64,000 bases of DNA from the NCBI GenBank assembly GCA_037130755.1, contig JBAXSI010000006.1, positions 21,193 to 85,192 of the forward strand, written 5' to 3'. The position numbers and the translations under genes were made by a program. Every line of letters begins with the position of its first letter. Within the stretch, counting starts at the first letter, position 1. Source of the stretch: UBA10649 sp037130755. GTDB lineage: Bacteria; Actinomycetota; Actinomycetes; S36-B12. A model generated the notes under the pieces. It made no database searches. It saw nothing but the letters and a program-made list of their open reading frames with translations, and was not told the origin of the DNA. This document shows, in pieces, positions 54,145 through 64,000 of this stretch.

Positions 54145-55307
54145 GCGTCACTTCGGCACAGGGTTTCCGCGCCAGCGGCGTCGCTGCGGGCCTCAAGGCC
54201 TCGGGCAATCCCGACGTCGCACTGGTCGTCAACGACGGGCCGCTTGACGTCGCCGCGGGCGTCTTCACCTCGAACAGGTTCAAAGCCGCGCCGGTGCTGT
54301 GGTCGCAGCAGGCCGTCGCCGACGGGCAGTTCAAGGCCGTGGTCCTCAACAGTGGGGGCGCGAACGCGTGCACGGGACCGGGCGGCTTCGCCGACACGCA
54401 CCACACGGCCGAGCACGTGGCCTCAGTCCTCTCCACGGCAGGGTTGGAGATCGGCCCGGGCGATGTCGCAGTCTGCTCGACGGGGCTGATCGGCGAGCGC
54501 CTTCCGATCGGCCGACTCCTTGCCGGTGTGGATGTTGCCGTCGCCGAGTTGTCCGCCGACGGCGGGGCGGCCGCGGCCACCGCGATCATGACCACGGACA
54601 CCGTTGCGAAGGTCGCCAGCATCACGATCGACGGCTTCACCGTGGGTGGGATGGCGAAGGGTGCAGGAATGCTCGCGCCGGCGCTGGCGACGATGCTCGT
54701 CGTCCTCACCACCGACGCGACGGTCAATCCCGAGCAGGCGGACCAGGCCCTTCGCGAGGCCTGCGGCCTGTCCTTCGATCGCATCGACTCCGATGGCTGC
54801 ATGAGCACCAACGACACCGTGCTGCTGCTGGCCAGCGGTGCCTCGGGCGTGACCCCCGACGCGACCGTGTTCGCCGACGCCGTCACTCAGGTGTGCTCCG
54901 ATCTCGCGCGGCAACTGATCGCCGATGCCGAGGGCGCCTCCAAGGACATCGAGATCGTGATCGAGGAGGCGGCGTCGACGGACGACGCACTCGAGGTCGC
55001 GCGGGCCGTCGCCCGGAGCAACCTGCTCAAGTGCGCGATCCACGGCGAGGATCCCAACTGGGGACGCGTGCTGTCGGCGATCGGCACTACCCAAGCAGCG
55101 TTCGCGTCCGATGCCGTCGACGTAGCGATCAACGGCGTCTGGGTCTGCTCATCCGGATCGATCGGGGAGTCCCGCGACCTGGTGGACCTGTCCGGCCGGC
55201 ATGTCCGCATCACCGTGAACCTGCACGCTGGGCATGAGCGCGCGACCGTATGGACGAACGACCTCACCGCCGAGTACGTGCACGAGAACTCTGCCTACGC
55301 CACCTGA
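54141..55307 (+). CDS. argJ: Bifunctional ornithine acetyltransferase / N-acetylglutamate synthase
   Basis: 388 residues. Recycles the acetyl group from N-acetylornithine to glutamate. The precursor self-cleaves before Thr184, seen in KGAGMLAPALATML, giving alpha and beta chains. Other marks: GVFTSNRFKAAPV near the start, CSTGLIGERLP, SDGCMSTNDTVLLLASG and GEDPNWGRVLSAIG. Because ArgJ recycles acetyl, argE is not needed. The C-terminus HENSAYAT is family-typical. Confidence 0.95.
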   Translation: MSVTSAQGFRASGVAAGLKASGNPDVALVVNDGPLDVAAGVFTSNRFKAAPVLWSQQAVADGQFKAVVLNSGGANACTGPGGFADTHHTAEHVASVLSTAGLEIGPGDVAVCSTGLIGERLPIGRLLAGVDVAVAELSADGGAAAATAIMTTDTVAKVASITIDGFTVGGMAKGAGMLAPALATMLVVLTTDATVNPEQADQALREACGLSFDRIDSDGCMSTNDTVLLLASGASGVTPDATVFADAVTQVCSDLARQLIADAEGASKDIEIVIEEAASTDDALEVARAVARSNLLKCAIHGEDPNWGRVLSAIGTTQAAFASDAVDVAINGVWVCSSGSIGESRDLVDLSGRHVRITVNLHAGHERATVWTNDLTAEYVHENSAYAT

Positions 55308-55315
55308 GGAGTGAC

Positions 55316-56199
55316 ATGACCGACCTGGCGAGGGCGGGCGCCAAGGCCGCCGTGCTGGCCGAGGCGCTCCCATGGCTCGAGCGTCTTCACGGCGCGACGG
55401 TCGTCGTGAAGTACGGCGGCAACGCCATGACCGACGATGCCCTGAAGGCGAGCTTCGCCGAGGACGTGGTGTTCCTGCGACTGGCAGGTCTCCGCCCGGT
55501 CGTCGTCCACGGCGGCGGTCCGCAGATCTCGTCGATGCTCAAGCGACTCGGTATCGCATCGGAGTTCAAGGGCGGGCTGCGGGTCACCACGCCCGAGGTG
55601 ATGGACGTGGTCGGCATGGTGCTCGTTGGCCAGGTGCAGCGCGAGCTCGTCGGGCTCATCAATGAGCACGGGCCGTTCGCTGTCGGCCTGTCGGGCGAGG
55701 ATGCCCATCTGTTCATGGCCGAACGGCGCACGGCGAGCGTCGAGGGACAGCAGGTCGACATCGGGCAGGTCGGCGACGTCGTCGATGTGCGCCCGGACTT
55801 CGTCACCCGGCTGCTCGACGATGGTCTGATCCCCGTCGTGTCCACCGTGGCGCGCGACGCCGAGGGCACCTCGTTCAACGTCAACGCCGACACCGCGGCA
55901 GCCGCGCTCGCCGTCGCGCTGGGTGCCGAGAAGCTCGTCGTCCTCACCGACGTCGAGGGCCTCTACGCGAACTGGCCGGATCCGGAATCGATCATCCAGA
56001 CGATCACGACGGACGAGCTCGGCGCGATGCTGCCGAGCCTGGAGACGGGCATGGTGCCGAAGATGGAGGCCTGCCTGCGCGCAGTCGAGGGCGGAGTGCC
56101 GCGTGCGCACGTCGTCGACGGCCGCGTCGCGCACTGCGTGCTGCTCGAGGTCTTCACCGACTCCGGGATCGGCACGATGGTGGTGCCCGGGGAGGCGTC

Positions 56200-56203
<4 letters not shown>
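55316..56203 (+). CDS. argB: Acetylglutamate kinase
   Basis: 295 residues. Phosphorylates N-acetylglutamate, the usual arginine-inhibited step. VVVKYGGNAM (phosphate loop), VVVHGGGPQISSML (substrate), NVNADTAAAALAVALGAEKLVVLTDVEGL split over the ATP site, and VPKMEACLRAV are present. ATG 55316 follows the argJ stop by 8 nt, with GAGGAG upstream. Its length and N-terminal helix suit the hexameric, arginine-sensitive type, which is inference. Confidence 0.95.
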
Positions 56204-57380
<1,177 letters not shown>

Positions 57381-57384
<4 letters not shown>

Positions 57385-57893
57385 CCGACATCGCGACGGG
57401 CTCGCCCCGCACAATGACGGCACGCCGTGCCCGCATCGCCGCGATCATCGCCACGACCACGATCGGCTCCCAGGACGAGCTCGGCAACGTCCTCGCGGAG
57501 GAGGGCGTGCACGTGACGCAGGCGACCCTCTCCCGCGACCTAGACGCGATCGGCGCGGCCAAGGCCGTCGACGAGGACGGTCGGATGCACTACACGATCG
57601 CGGATGCATCGTCGGACACGTCGATCCCCATCTCGGGTGCCGATGCCAATCTTGCGCGCGTGGCGGAGGAAGTCCTTGTGAGAGCGGAGTCGGCAGGCAA
57701 CATCGCCGTCATCCACACCCCGCCCGGCGCCGCCCAGTTCCTCGCCGGCCACCTGGATCGCAGCACCCTCGTGGACTCGGTGGGCAGCGTCGCCGGTGAC
57801 GACACGATCATCCTGGTGATGCGGACACCGGCCGATGCCGACGACCTGTGCGCCATGCTGTTGAGACTCGCCGAGCAGAGGAGGAATCCGTGA
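57381..57893 (+). CDS. argR: Arginine repressor
   Basis: 170 residues. N-terminal winged helix (about 15-80; TIGSQDELGNVLAEEGVHVTQ, then ATLSRDLDAIGA as recognition helix) and a C-terminal hexamerisation and arginine-binding domain with the Asp pair region VGSVAGDDTIILVMR. Represses arginine genes when arginine is abundant; the target is probably the palindrome at the argC promoter. ATG 57381 overlaps the argD stop; argH follows with a GTGA overlap. Confidence 0.95.
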
Positions 57894-59299
57894 CCGATCA
57901 GCAGCCCACGCGGCTGTGGGGTGGGCGGTTCGCGGATGGCCCGTCGGAGGCGATGGCGGCGCTCAGCCTGTCCACTCACTTCGACTGGCGGCTTGCCCCG
58001 TATGACGTGCAGCAGACGGGTGCCCACGCCCGCGTCCTGCACCGGGCAGGACTCCTCACCGACGACGAGCTCGCGCGCGTTGCCGCCGCGCTGGGCGAGC
58101 TGTCCTCGGAGATCGCGTCGGGAGCCCTTCAGCCGTTGCCGGCCGATGAGGACGTCCACACGGCGGTCGAGCGCGCGCTGATCGCCAAGCTCGGTGACCT
58201 CGGTGGCAAGCTGCGTGCTGGTCGCAGTCGCAACGACCAGGTGTCGACGGACTTCCGGCTGTACCTGCGCGACCACGTTCGTCTCATCGTCCATGCGGTC
58301 ACCGAGCTGCAGGACGCACTCCTCACGCAGGCCGAGCAGCACGTGTCGACGTTCTCGCCGGGGTTCACGCACCTGCAGCACGCGCAGCCTGTTTCCTTCG
58401 GGCACGAGCTCGCCAAGCACGTGCACGGCCTCGGTCGCGACGTCGAGCGGCTCGCCGACTGGGACAAGCGCGCAGCTCGGTCGCCGCTAGGGGCGGGTGC
58501 CCTCGCGGGGTCGAGCCTCGGGCTGGATCCGCAGGCTGTCGCGCTCGACCTCGGCTTCGACGAGGCACTCGGGAACTCCATCGACGCCACGAGCGATCGG
58601 GACTGGGTCGCGGAGTTCCTCTTCGACGCCGCCATGATCGGCGTGCACCTGTCGCGGATGGGCGAAGAGGTGATCCTCATGGCCTCGCGCGAGTTTGGCT
58701 GGGCCACGCTCGACGACGCATGGTCCACCGGCTCGTCGATCATGCCGCAGAAGAAGAATCCTGATGTTGCTGAACTCGCGCGCGGAAAGTCCGGCCGCCT
58801 CATCGGCAACCTGACCGGGCTGCTCGCCACTCTCAAAGGCCTGCCGTTCGGCTACAACCGCGACCTGCAGGAGGACAAGGAGCCGGTGTTCGACTCCGTC
58901 GAGCAGCTCCTGCTCGTGCTGCCGGCGATGACCGGGATGATCGCGACGCTGCGCTTCGACACCGCGCGCATGGCTGCGTCAGCGCCCGAAGGCTTCGCCC
59001 TCGCCACCGACATCGCCGAGTGGCTGGTGCGCAACGGGGTTCCGTTCCGCGAAGCGCACGAGGTGGCGGGCGCCTGTGTGCGGCGCGCCGAGGCTTCGGG
59101 CATCGAACTGTGGGACCTCACCGATGCTGATCTCGCGGAGATCTCGCCGCGGCTGACGCCCGAGGTGCGCGAGGTCCTCAGCGTCGAGGGTGCCCTGGAC
59201 TCCCGTTCCGCGTTCGGTGGCACCGCACCGGTGCGCGTCGCCGAGCAACTGGCCGACCTGCGCATCATGCTCGCCGAGCAGCGCGTGGCGTGGGCGTAG
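57890..59299 (+). CDS. argH: Argininosuccinate lyase
   Basis: 469 residues, fumarase superfamily. Splits argininosuccinate to arginine and fumarate. LWGGRFADGPSE start, HTAVERALI, GRSRNDQVSTDFRLYLR, HLQHAQPVSFGHEL and the signature GSSIMPQKKNPD with the catalytic Ser near residue 281. The GTG at 57890 overlaps argR (GTGA). argG, which makes its substrate, is not in the cluster. Confidence 0.96.
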   Translation: MTDQQPTRLWGGRFADGPSEAMAALSLSTHFDWRLAPYDVQQTGAHARVLHRAGLLTDDELARVAAALGELSSEIASGALQPLPADEDVHTAVERALIAKLGDLGGKLRAGRSRNDQVSTDFRLYLRDHVRLIVHAVTELQDALLTQAEQHVSTFSPGFTHLQHAQPVSFGHELAKHVHGLGRDVERLADWDKRAARSPLGAGALAGSSLGLDPQAVALDLGFDEALGNSIDATSDRDWVAEFLFDAAMIGVHLSRMGEEVILMASREFGWATLDDAWSTGSSIMPQKKNPDVAELARGKSGRLIGNLTGLLATLKGLPFGYNRDLQEDKEPVFDSVEQLLLVLPAMTGMIATLRFDTARMAASAPEGFALATDIAEWLVRNGVPFREAHEVAGACVRRAEASGIELWDLTDADLAEISPRLTPEVREVLSVEGALDSRSAFGGTAPVRVAEQLADLRIMLAEQRVAWA

Positions 59300-59322
59300 C
59301 GCGCGAAGGGGCGTAGCAGCGA

Positions 59323-59799
59323 GTGGGGTTGACCGTTGTCCTTGTCGTCCTGGCGATAGTCGCCTTGGTGCTGCTGCTTCGCGGACCGCTCACCGAACTG
59401 CGCAAGCGGCGTCGCGAACGCGCGCAGGAGCGCAAGCGGGCGTGGCGGCGCCAACGGGAGGCCGAGCGCGAGCAGCGACGAGTCGAGCGGGCGATGAATC
59501 CGGTGAAGGCAGCAGCGAAGAAGGGGCCGCTCCGCTGGCAGCAGGTCGCCGAGAAGCAGGGCACCAAGTGCTGGCTGTGCGGTACGCGCACCTTCCCTGA
59601 TGACAGGCGCCGCATCGACGTCGGCGAGGAACGACTCGGTGCGACGTATCCGACCGTCGACTACGTGGTTCCGCTGGACCGGGGCGGCACCTACGAGATG
59701 GAGAACGTCCGGATCGCCCATCAGCACTGCTGCCAGGTGCGTGCGCAGAACCCTGCGCGCACCGAGTTCGGGTCGCCTAAGCGGACGTACCAGCCCTGA
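59323..59799 (+). CDS. Membrane-anchored HNH-like protein with altered catalytic His
   Basis: 158 residues. An N-terminal membrane helix (about residues 3-20) is followed by a very basic Arg/Glu helix (about 25-60) and an HNH-fold domain: C83-W-L-C86, then VDYVVPLDRGGTYEMEN and IAHQHCCQVRAQN. In active HNH nucleases the first motif has a His after the Asp (DH); here it is Asp113-Tyr114, so nuclease activity is doubtful, although Asn and downstream His/Cys remain. GTG 59323. It lies behind argH, convergent with a cupin gene 14 nt away. Function unknown. Confidence 0.65.
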   Translation: MGLTVVLVVLAIVALVLLLRGPLTELRKRRRERAQERKRAWRRQREAEREQRRVERAMNPVKAAAKKGPLRWQQVAEKQGTKCWLCGTRTFPDDRRRIDVGEERLGATYPTVDYVVPLDRGGTYEMENVRIAHQHCCQVRAQNPARTEFGSPKRTYQP

Positions 59800-59813
59800 G
59801 GGCGAGGGCGCGC

Positions 59814-60158
59814 TCAGGTCTTGGTGATGACGTAGACCTTGCGGACGGTCTCGATCACGGTCCAGGTGCCGCTCCAGCCGTCGGGGTAGTACTGGACCGA
59901 TCCCGGTCGGAACTCATGACGGGTCCCGTCGGCGTCGGTGATGGCGCCGCTGCCCGCGACGAAGTGCATGAGTTCGCCGACACCGGTCTTGCTGGAGGTC
60001 CAGGAGCCAGGGGTGCACTGCCACACGCCGGCCTCTGTCCGCTCGTCCTTGTACAGCGTGGCGCTCGACTCCATCGGGTGACCTTCGAATGCGCCCGGCT
60101 TGGGCGTCGGTTCCCCGAGGGCGGTGGTCTCAGCGTTGTCGAACGTGTTGGGATTCAT
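59814..60158 (-). CDS. Cupin-domain protein (DUF861/cupin_3 type)
   Basis: 114 residues, a single beta-barrel. The pattern GVWQCTPGSWTSSKTGVGE, MHFVAGSGAITDADGTRHEF, RPGSVQYYPDGWSGTW and ETVRKVYV matches small cupin_3 proteins related to ureidoglycine aminohydrolase, but the usual metal-binding His set is not obvious. Function unknown. GGAGGAAT precedes the ATG at 60158. Divergent from the DNA glycosylase gene. Confidence 0.75.
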   Translation of the reverse strand: MNPNTFDNAETTALGEPTPKPGAFEGHPMESSATLYKDERTEAGVWQCTPGSWTSSKTGVGELMHFVAGSGAITDADGTRHEFRPGSVQYYPDGWSGTWTVIETVRKVYVITKT

Positions 60159-60237
60159 GATTCCTCCGGTCGAGATGTCGCGTCGCCGTCAAGATACTCG
60201 TGCCCTGCAGGATGCAGGTGGATCAGTGGAGGTCGGC

Positions 60238-60843
60238 ATGAGCGGTGCGTCGGTGGACCTCGCCGCCCATGCTCAGGAGGTGGCACCGCTGCTGCTGGGG
60301 GCACTGATCACCTCACGGGTCGATGGGCAGCGCGTCGTCGTGCGCCTCACCGAGGTGGAGGCTTACGGCGGCGAGGGCGAGGACCCCGGCTCTCATGCGT
60401 TCCGACGGCAGACGCCGCGCAACGCCACGATGTTCGGCCCCCCGGGTCGGGCGTACGTGTACTTCACCTATGGAATGCACTGGTGCTTGAACGTCGTGAC
60501 GCGGCCTGACGGCGTCGCAGGAGCCGTGCTGCTTCGCGCTGGCGAGATCGTCGAGGGCATCGACGTGGCCCGCGATCGTCGGCCGAGCTCGACGACCGAT
60601 CGCGACCTCGCCCGCGGCCCGGCGCGACTGACGATGGCCCTTGGCGTCACCGGTGTCCTGGATGGCGCCCATCTGCTGGCCGCCAGGTCGCCCCTACGGC
60701 TGCAGTTGCGCGACCCGCTGCCGTCGGAGGAGATCGGAATCTCGCCTCGCACCGGTGTCGGCGGTGCCGGCGCTCAAACGCCGTGGCGGTTCTTCCTGCG
60801 CGACCAGCCGACGGTCAGTCCGTATCGCAAGGCTGCTCGCTGA
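60238..60843 (+). CDS. mpg: 3-methyladenine DNA glycosylase (AAG/MPG family)
   Basis: 201 residues. Removes alkylated purines in base-excision repair. The AAG core is intact: VVRLTEVEAYGGEGEDPGSHAF with the catalytic Glu, the TPRNATMFGPPGRAYVYFTYGMHWCLNVV segment (here described in parts), GPARLTMALG and a C-terminal RFFLRD. The ATG at 60238 has GGAGG 6 nt upstream. It is close to the divergent cupin gene and upstream of a DinB-like gene. Confidence 0.93.
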   Translation: MSGASVDLAAHAQEVAPLLLGALITSRVDGQRVVVRLTEVEAYGGEGEDPGSHAFRRQTPRNATMFGPPGRAYVYFTYGMHWCLNVVTRPDGVAGAVLLRAGEIVEGIDVARDRRPSSTTDRDLARGPARLTMALGVTGVLDGAHLLAARSPLRLQLRDPLPSEEIGISPRTGVGGAGAQTPWRFFLRDQPTVSPYRKAAR

Positions 60844-60845
60844 CC

Positions 60846-60851
60846 TAGGGT
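60846..60851 (+). promoter_or_regulatory. Leaderless promoter of the DinB-like gene
   Basis: TAGGGT ends 7 nt before the second of two adjacent ATG codons (60856 and 60859), which favours 60859 as the start. Confidence 0.45.
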
Positions 60852-60858
60852 TCAGATG

Positions 60859-61377
60859 ATGTCGACGACGGAGGAGCCGATGGACGCAGAGACCGGCAGC
60901 GAGCGCGAATTGCTGGAGACGCACCTCGAGGGCAATCGTTCCGAGGTCAGGCGCAAGTTGACCGGCCTGGACTGGGAGCAGGCGACGCGACGGCTCGGGG
61001 TCTCGGCCACCAGTGCCGCCGGCATCGTCAAGCACCTCACGGATGTCGAGCGCTGGTGGTTCCGACACCAATTGGACGGCGAGGACGACGTCCCGTTCGC
61101 CTGGACCGATGACGAGCCCGATCGGGAGTTCGAGTTCACCAATGCGGACACCCTCGAGGGCGTGCTCGACGAGTTCGACCGTGCATGTGACGAGAGCCGT
61201 GCCCATGCCGCACTCCACGGTCTCGACGATCGGATCGTGCGCTCGGTGCGGTGGATGGACGGTCAACGGCCCTCGCTGCGCTGGGTGTACCTGCACATGA
61301 TCGAGGAGACTGCGCGGCACAACGGCCATCTGGACATCTACCGCGAACTGCTCGATGGCACGGTCGACCAGGACTAG
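60859..61377 (+). CDS. DinB-like / DUF664 protein
   Basis: 172 residues, a four-helix bundle of the DinB/YfiT superfamily. The metal-site histidines are placed as expected: KHLTDVERWWFRHQL in helix 2 and HMIEETARHNGHLD in helix 4. The DUF664 actinobacterial branch includes mycothiol-dependent enzymes, so a thiol-linked metal enzyme is possible; the substrate is unknown. The start is set by the leaderless promoter. Confidence 0.82.
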   Translation: MSTTEEPMDAETGSERELLETHLEGNRSEVRRKLTGLDWEQATRRLGVSATSAAGIVKHLTDVERWWFRHQLDGEDDVPFAWTDDEPDREFEFTNADTLEGVLDEFDRACDESRAHAALHGLDDRIVRSVRWMDGQRPSLRWVYLHMIEETARHNGHLDIYRELLDGTVDQD

Positions 61378-61424
61378 CCCGAGCCGCCTGACCGCAATCG
61401 CTATGGGTACGGGAGGATGACGCC

Positions 61425-62708
61425 GTGGCCTCGATCCTCGATGAACTGTCCCGACGCGACCTGATCGCGCAGAGCACCGATCTGGAGGCGCTCGGTGCGG
61501 CCCTCGACGCTGCTCCGGTCACCTTGTACTGCGGCTTCGACCCCACTGCGCCGAGCCTGCACCTGGGCAACCTCAGCCAGATCCTCACCGTCCGACGCTT
61601 CCAGCAGCACGGCCACCGTCCCCTGGCCCTCGTGGGCGGGGCGACCGGCCTGATCGGGGATCCCCGCATGACCGGCGAGCGCGTGCTCAACTCCGAGGAC
61701 GTCGTCGAGGAGTGGGTGGGGCGCATCCGCCGACAGCTGGACCGCTTCTACGACTTCACCGGCCCGAATGCCGCCATCGCCGTCAACAATCTCGACTGGA
61801 CCGCCGGCATGGGCGTGCTCGAGTTCCTGCGCGACGTGGGCAAGCACTTCGGTGTTGGACCGATGCTCAAGCGCGAGGCCGTCGCGGCCCGGCTGTCCGG
61901 CGAGGGAATCTCGTACACCGAGTTCAGCTACGCACTGCTGCAGTGCTACGACTTCGTGCAACTCCAGAGGCGCTACGGCTGCACCCTCCAGACCGGCGGC
62001 TCCGACCAGTGGGGGAACATCGTTGCCGGCGTCGAACTCATCAGGAAGATGGACGGCGTCAGCGCTCATGCCCTGACGACTCCGCTGATCGTGAAGGCCG
62101 ACGGTACGAAGTTCGGCAAGACGGAGTCCGGCACCGTGTGGCTTGATCCCGCCCTGACCAGCCCCTATGCGCTGTTCCAATTCCTGCTGAACACCGACGA
62201 CCGCGACGTCCCGACCATGTTGCGGACCTTCAGCTTCCGGAATCTGGACGAGATCGACGGCCTCATCGCCGCGACGGCCGAGCGTCCGCAGGCCCGCGCG
62301 GCCCAGCGCGCCCTCGCGAACGAGGTAACGGCGCTGGTGCACGGCGAGGCCGAACGAGATGCCGCAGAGGCCGCCGGTCGGGCGCTGTTCGGCCAGGGGG
62401 ACCTGTCCGCGCTGCCCGCCGCCACCTTGACCGCAGCACTCAGCGAGGCGTCCTACGTCGAACTGGAGTCCGCTGACGTGGTCGACGGGCTGTTGCCCGC
62501 CTACGACGAACTCTTCGCGCGCACCGGCCTGGCGCCGAGCAAGTCCGCCGCTCGGCGCACGATCGACGAGGGCGGGGCGTACGCGAACAACGTGCGGATC
62601 GAGGATCCGGCGGGTCAGGCCGCTGTTCGTGACCTACATCACGGGCAGTGGCTGGTGCTCCGACGGGGCAAGAAGGCCTTCGCCGGGGTACGGGTGCCAC
62701 GTCCCTGA
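61425..62708 (+). CDS. tyrS: Tyrosine-tRNA ligase
   Basis: 427 residues. Class I synthetase: the HIGH-type motif reads SLHLGNLSQ, the tyrosine site TLYCGFDPTAPS and SYALLQCYDFVQLQ, and the KMSKS loop reads KFGKTESG. The C-terminal S4 RNA-binding domain is present (APSKSAARRTIDEGG, ANNVRIED). GGGAGG lies 8 nt before the GTG at 61425. A hairpin terminator follows and then the rRNA operon, the same order as in several actinobacteria. No T-box is seen. Confidence 0.96.
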   Translation: MASILDELSRRDLIAQSTDLEALGAALDAAPVTLYCGFDPTAPSLHLGNLSQILTVRRFQQHGHRPLALVGGATGLIGDPRMTGERVLNSEDVVEEWVGRIRRQLDRFYDFTGPNAAIAVNNLDWTAGMGVLEFLRDVGKHFGVGPMLKREAVAARLSGEGISYTEFSYALLQCYDFVQLQRRYGCTLQTGGSDQWGNIVAGVELIRKMDGVSAHALTTPLIVKADGTKFGKTESGTVWLDPALTSPYALFQFLLNTDDRDVPTMLRTFSFRNLDEIDGLIAATAERPQARAAQRALANEVTALVHGEAERDAAEAAGRALFGQGDLSALPAATLTAALSEASYVELESADVVDGLLPAYDELFARTGLAPSKSAARRTIDEGGAYANNVRIEDPAGQAAVRDLHHGQWLVLRRGKKAFAGVRVPRP

Positions 62709-62737
62709 CCGCCTGCCAGCCTCCGATAGTGACTGCC

Positions 62738-62764
62738 CTGCAAGGGTTTTCAGGACCCTCGCAG
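62738..62764 (+). terminator. Stem-loop after tyrS
   Basis: CTGCAAGGGT and ACCCTCGCAG pair at 9 of 10 positions around a 7-nt loop, 30 nt after the tyrS stop. There is no T-run, as is common in actinobacteria. It separates tyrS from the rRNA promoters. Confidence 0.6.
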
Positions 62765-62812
62765 TGAGTGGCCCGGGTGGCGTTGGGGACTCTGGGCCGC
62801 GGCGGAGTGGAT

Positions 62813-62841
62813 TTGACCTGGTTGCTGGCGCTGCGTAAAGT
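62813..62841 (+). promoter_or_regulatory. rRNA promoter P1
   Basis: TTGACC (62813-62818) and TAAAGT (62836-62841) with a 17-nt spacer, a near-consensus housekeeping promoter about 375 nt before mature 16S rRNA. Confidence 0.7.
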
Positions 62842-62847
62842 AGGCCC

Positions 62848-63221
62848 TCCGCGTGGGAGGAACGGACACCAAGCCGCTCACCTGTTTGCGAGGACTGAGT
62901 CCTCGTGGGTGAACGCCAAGCTAGGCCGGTCCCGCGGAAACTGAACGAGAAGATCTTCGGACAAGACACGCCAGGCGGCGTGATTTGACTACCTAAGTGA
63001 AACTCCGTAAGTTTGGAACGTTGCCCCAAAACGAGGTCGAAAGCCTCGCAGAGGTGCGCGCCCGCTCCTTGAGAACTCAACAGCGTGTCACATGTCAATG
63101 CCAATACCCCGTTCTGGGGCTTGGCTGGCCGGTCGTTGACCGGTGCAGCGAGTCGCAGACGGATTCCTTTGGTAGAAATATGAGCACACAGCTCATTCTC
63201 TGCCAGTATCAAAACAATTCA
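62848..63221 (+). other. 16S rRNA leader region
   Basis: About 370 nt of transcribed leader, with no gene in it. It contains a perfect hairpin CGAGGAC/GTCCTCG (62889-62905), a second promoter (62985-63013), CGAGG/CCTCG (63032-63048), the conserved actinobacterial pre-rRNA block TTGAGAACTCAACAGCGTG (from about 63068), CCGGTC/GACCGG (63129-63143) and TGAGC/GCTCA (63181-63195). These are expected antitermination and RNase III processing elements. No tRNA is embedded. Confidence 0.6.
62985..63013 (+). promoter_or_regulatory. rRNA promoter P2
   Basis: TTGACT (62985-62990) and TAAGTT (63008-63013) with a 17-nt spacer, followed by a GGAACGTTGCCCC segment familiar from actinobacterial rRNA starts. 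Tandem rRNA promoters are usual. Confidence 0.65.

Positions 63222-64000
<779 letters not shown>

Overview
The window is a high-GC, gene-dense stretch of an actinobacterial chromosome (Actinomycetota). The support is the partial 16S rRNA gene at the right end, several actinobacteria-specific genes (integration host factor of the mIHF type, DUF222/13E12 HNH protein, DUF1844 and SseB-like proteins beside infC, a PriA without helicase motifs), a SAM-IV riboswitch, many leaderless promoters, and a gene order familiar from Streptomyces and Mycobacterium relatives. The genus cannot be fixed from the sequence alone. I see no mobile element, prophage, CRISPR array or tRNA gene.

Layout. 1-10.4 kb: end of trpB, trpA, a DsbA-like anchored thioredoxin, lgt, gltB-gltD and pyk. 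10.4-14.6 kb: a DUF222 HNH protein and a P-type ATPase with unusual ion-site motifs. 14.6-26.0 kb: one uninterrupted pyrimidine unit, pyrR-pyrB-pyrC-(membrane PH-like protein)-carA-carB-pyrK-pyrD-pyrF-mihF-gmk, headed by a PyrR-binding RNA hairpin that contains the ribosome binding site. 26.0-34.7 kb: rpoZ, coaBC, SAM-IV riboswitch plus metK, priA, def, fmt, rsmB, rpe. 34.7-39.3 kb: ribD-ribE-ribBA-ribH, then hisE-hisG. 39.3-43.2 kb: an accessory patch on the minus strand (MFS transporter, two secreted calcium-repeat proteins, DUF1844), with an SseB-like gene on the plus strand. 43.3-45.5 kb: infC (rare ATC start)-rpmI-rplT-rRNA methyltransferase. 45.6-49.3 kb: an unassigned protein with the iron/2-oxoglutarate oxygenase motif, coupled to cysD and a fused cysNC (PAPS synthesis). 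49.3-59.3 kb: pheS-pheT and argC-argJ-argB-argD-argR-argH (no argF or argG). 59.3-62.7 kb: a membrane HNH-like protein, a cupin, 3-methyladenine glycosylase, a DinB-like protein and tyrS. 62.7-64 kb: an rRNA leader with two promoters and the first half of 16S rRNA.

How it works together. Most genes are core metabolism: amino acids (Trp, Glu, Arg, His), pyrimidines, riboflavin, coenzyme A, SAM and activated sulfate, plus translation (def, fmt, infC, ribosomal proteins, pheST, tyrS, rRNA). Several layers of control can be read from the DNA: PyrR on its own operon, SAM on metK, ArgR probably on the arg operon that encodes it, IF3 on its own start codon, and a LacI/CcpA-type operator in the pyk promoter. 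The least explained elements are the putative oxygenase coupled to cysD, the P-type ATPase lacking canonical cation ligands, the paired calcium-repeat secreted proteins, and a short hydrophobic open frame between pheT and argC.
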